A DNA stretch of 6,382 bases from Candidatus Desantisbacteria bacterium CG2_30_40_21 (GTDB lineage: Bacteria; UBA9089; CG2-30-40-21). Below the pieces are notes generated by a model. That model made no database searches. It was given only the letters and a program-made list of their open reading frames with translations, and was not told the origin of the DNA. Of this stretch, positions 6,234 through 6,382 are shown in pieces. The stretch lies in assembly GCA_001873945.1 (NCBI GenBank), contig MNYI01000248.1:1-6382 (forward strand). Reading direction: 5' to 3'. The first letter of the stretch is position 1; each line of letters starts with the position of its first letter. The translations under genes and the position numbers were made by a program.

Positions 6234-6262
6234 TTGCAAAATCAGGGTATTTATGTTATACT
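6234..6262 (+). promoter_or_regulatory. Rightward promoter divergent from trpE
   Basis: TTGCAA (6234-6239), 17-bp spacer, TATACT (6257-6262), with extended -10 TGT before TATACT. It starts a transcript near 6269 that leaves the window on the right. It is separated from the trpE -35 by about 34 bp, so one regulator could touch both. Confidence 0.65.
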
Positions 6263-6299
6263 ATTGCACTATACTCAAGTGGGGCATAAATTGCGATTT

Positions 6300-6372
6300 T
6301 TCTCGGGGTGAGAATTAATCAAGGAGAGCAAGGCGTGAAGGTGAGCAATAGTGTACTATTGCGAACCTGAAC
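6300..6372 (+). other. Structured leader or repeat with tandem G-A palindrome
   Basis: A small hairpin TTCTC-GGGGT-GAGAA (6300-6314) is followed by AAGGAG (6321-6326) and a palindrome. In the palindrome GTGAAGGTGAGCAATAGT (6335-6352) faces ACTATTGCGAACCTGAAC (6355-6372) across a GT centre. Fourteen of 18 positions pair, and the four mismatches are two tandem G-A/A-G pairs spaced six bases apart. ACTATTGC also occurs at 6260-6267, so an alternative pairing exists. An 11-codon frame (GTG 6335 to TGA 6368) follows the AAGGAG. It may be an RNA leader, a small RNA or the end of a dispersed repeat; I cannot tell which because the window ends. Confidence 0.45.
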
Positions 6373-6382
6373 AACACAGCTA

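Overview
The window looks like ordinary bacterial chromosome of moderately low GC (about 40% by eye). The likely host is an uncultivated Gram-negative-type bacterium. Pointers are a diderm-style TPR lipoprotein, an FtsH with a 'GKGC' segment before Walker B (from memory, seen in some Planctomycetes/PVC- and Omnitrophota-like lineages), and intergenic CACAAAG/CACAGAG repeats that I associate with many environmental genomes. The phylum assignment is a weak inference.

Layout. Positions 1-151 hold a palindromic repeat region built from CACAAAG-type units and degenerate 8-bp tandem repeats. ftsH (203-2086, +) follows with a strong Shine-Dalgarno and a TTG start. A 135-bp convergent gap comes next and contains a rightward promoter-like site. 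On the minus strand lie a TPR lipoprotein gene of unknown function (2222-3457), era (3499-4389, own near-consensus promoter) and trpE (4602-6128, own near-consensus promoter). era and the lipoprotein gene are probably one transcript. To the right of trpE a divergent promoter fires off the window edge into a structured leader-like sequence (6269-6382).

The most interesting signal is the repeat family. A ~162-bp element (4494-4655) sits at the 3' end of trpE. It has terminal inverted repeats (11 bp perfect) and is flanked by a 9-bp direct repeat, CAATTCCTC, that looks like a target-site duplication. Removing the element plus one copy of the duplication rejoins the trpE frame to a TGA three codons on (C-terminus ...AEELYEH). 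The present TrpE tail (RPVQSELITQRHKEHKG) and stop codon are therefore supplied by the inserted element. A related CACAAAG-type unit lies in frame inside the lipoprotein gene, where the TPR spacing is about 29 residues too long. A third copy lies upstream of ftsH. Together they suggest a small non-autonomous, protein-coding-tolerant repeat family that reshapes gene ends and linkers.

Functionally the genes are unrelated housekeeping: membrane protein quality control (FtsH), 30S ribosome maturation (Era), the first committed step of tryptophan synthesis (TrpE), and an envelope lipoprotein. No trpG or other trp gene is in the window.
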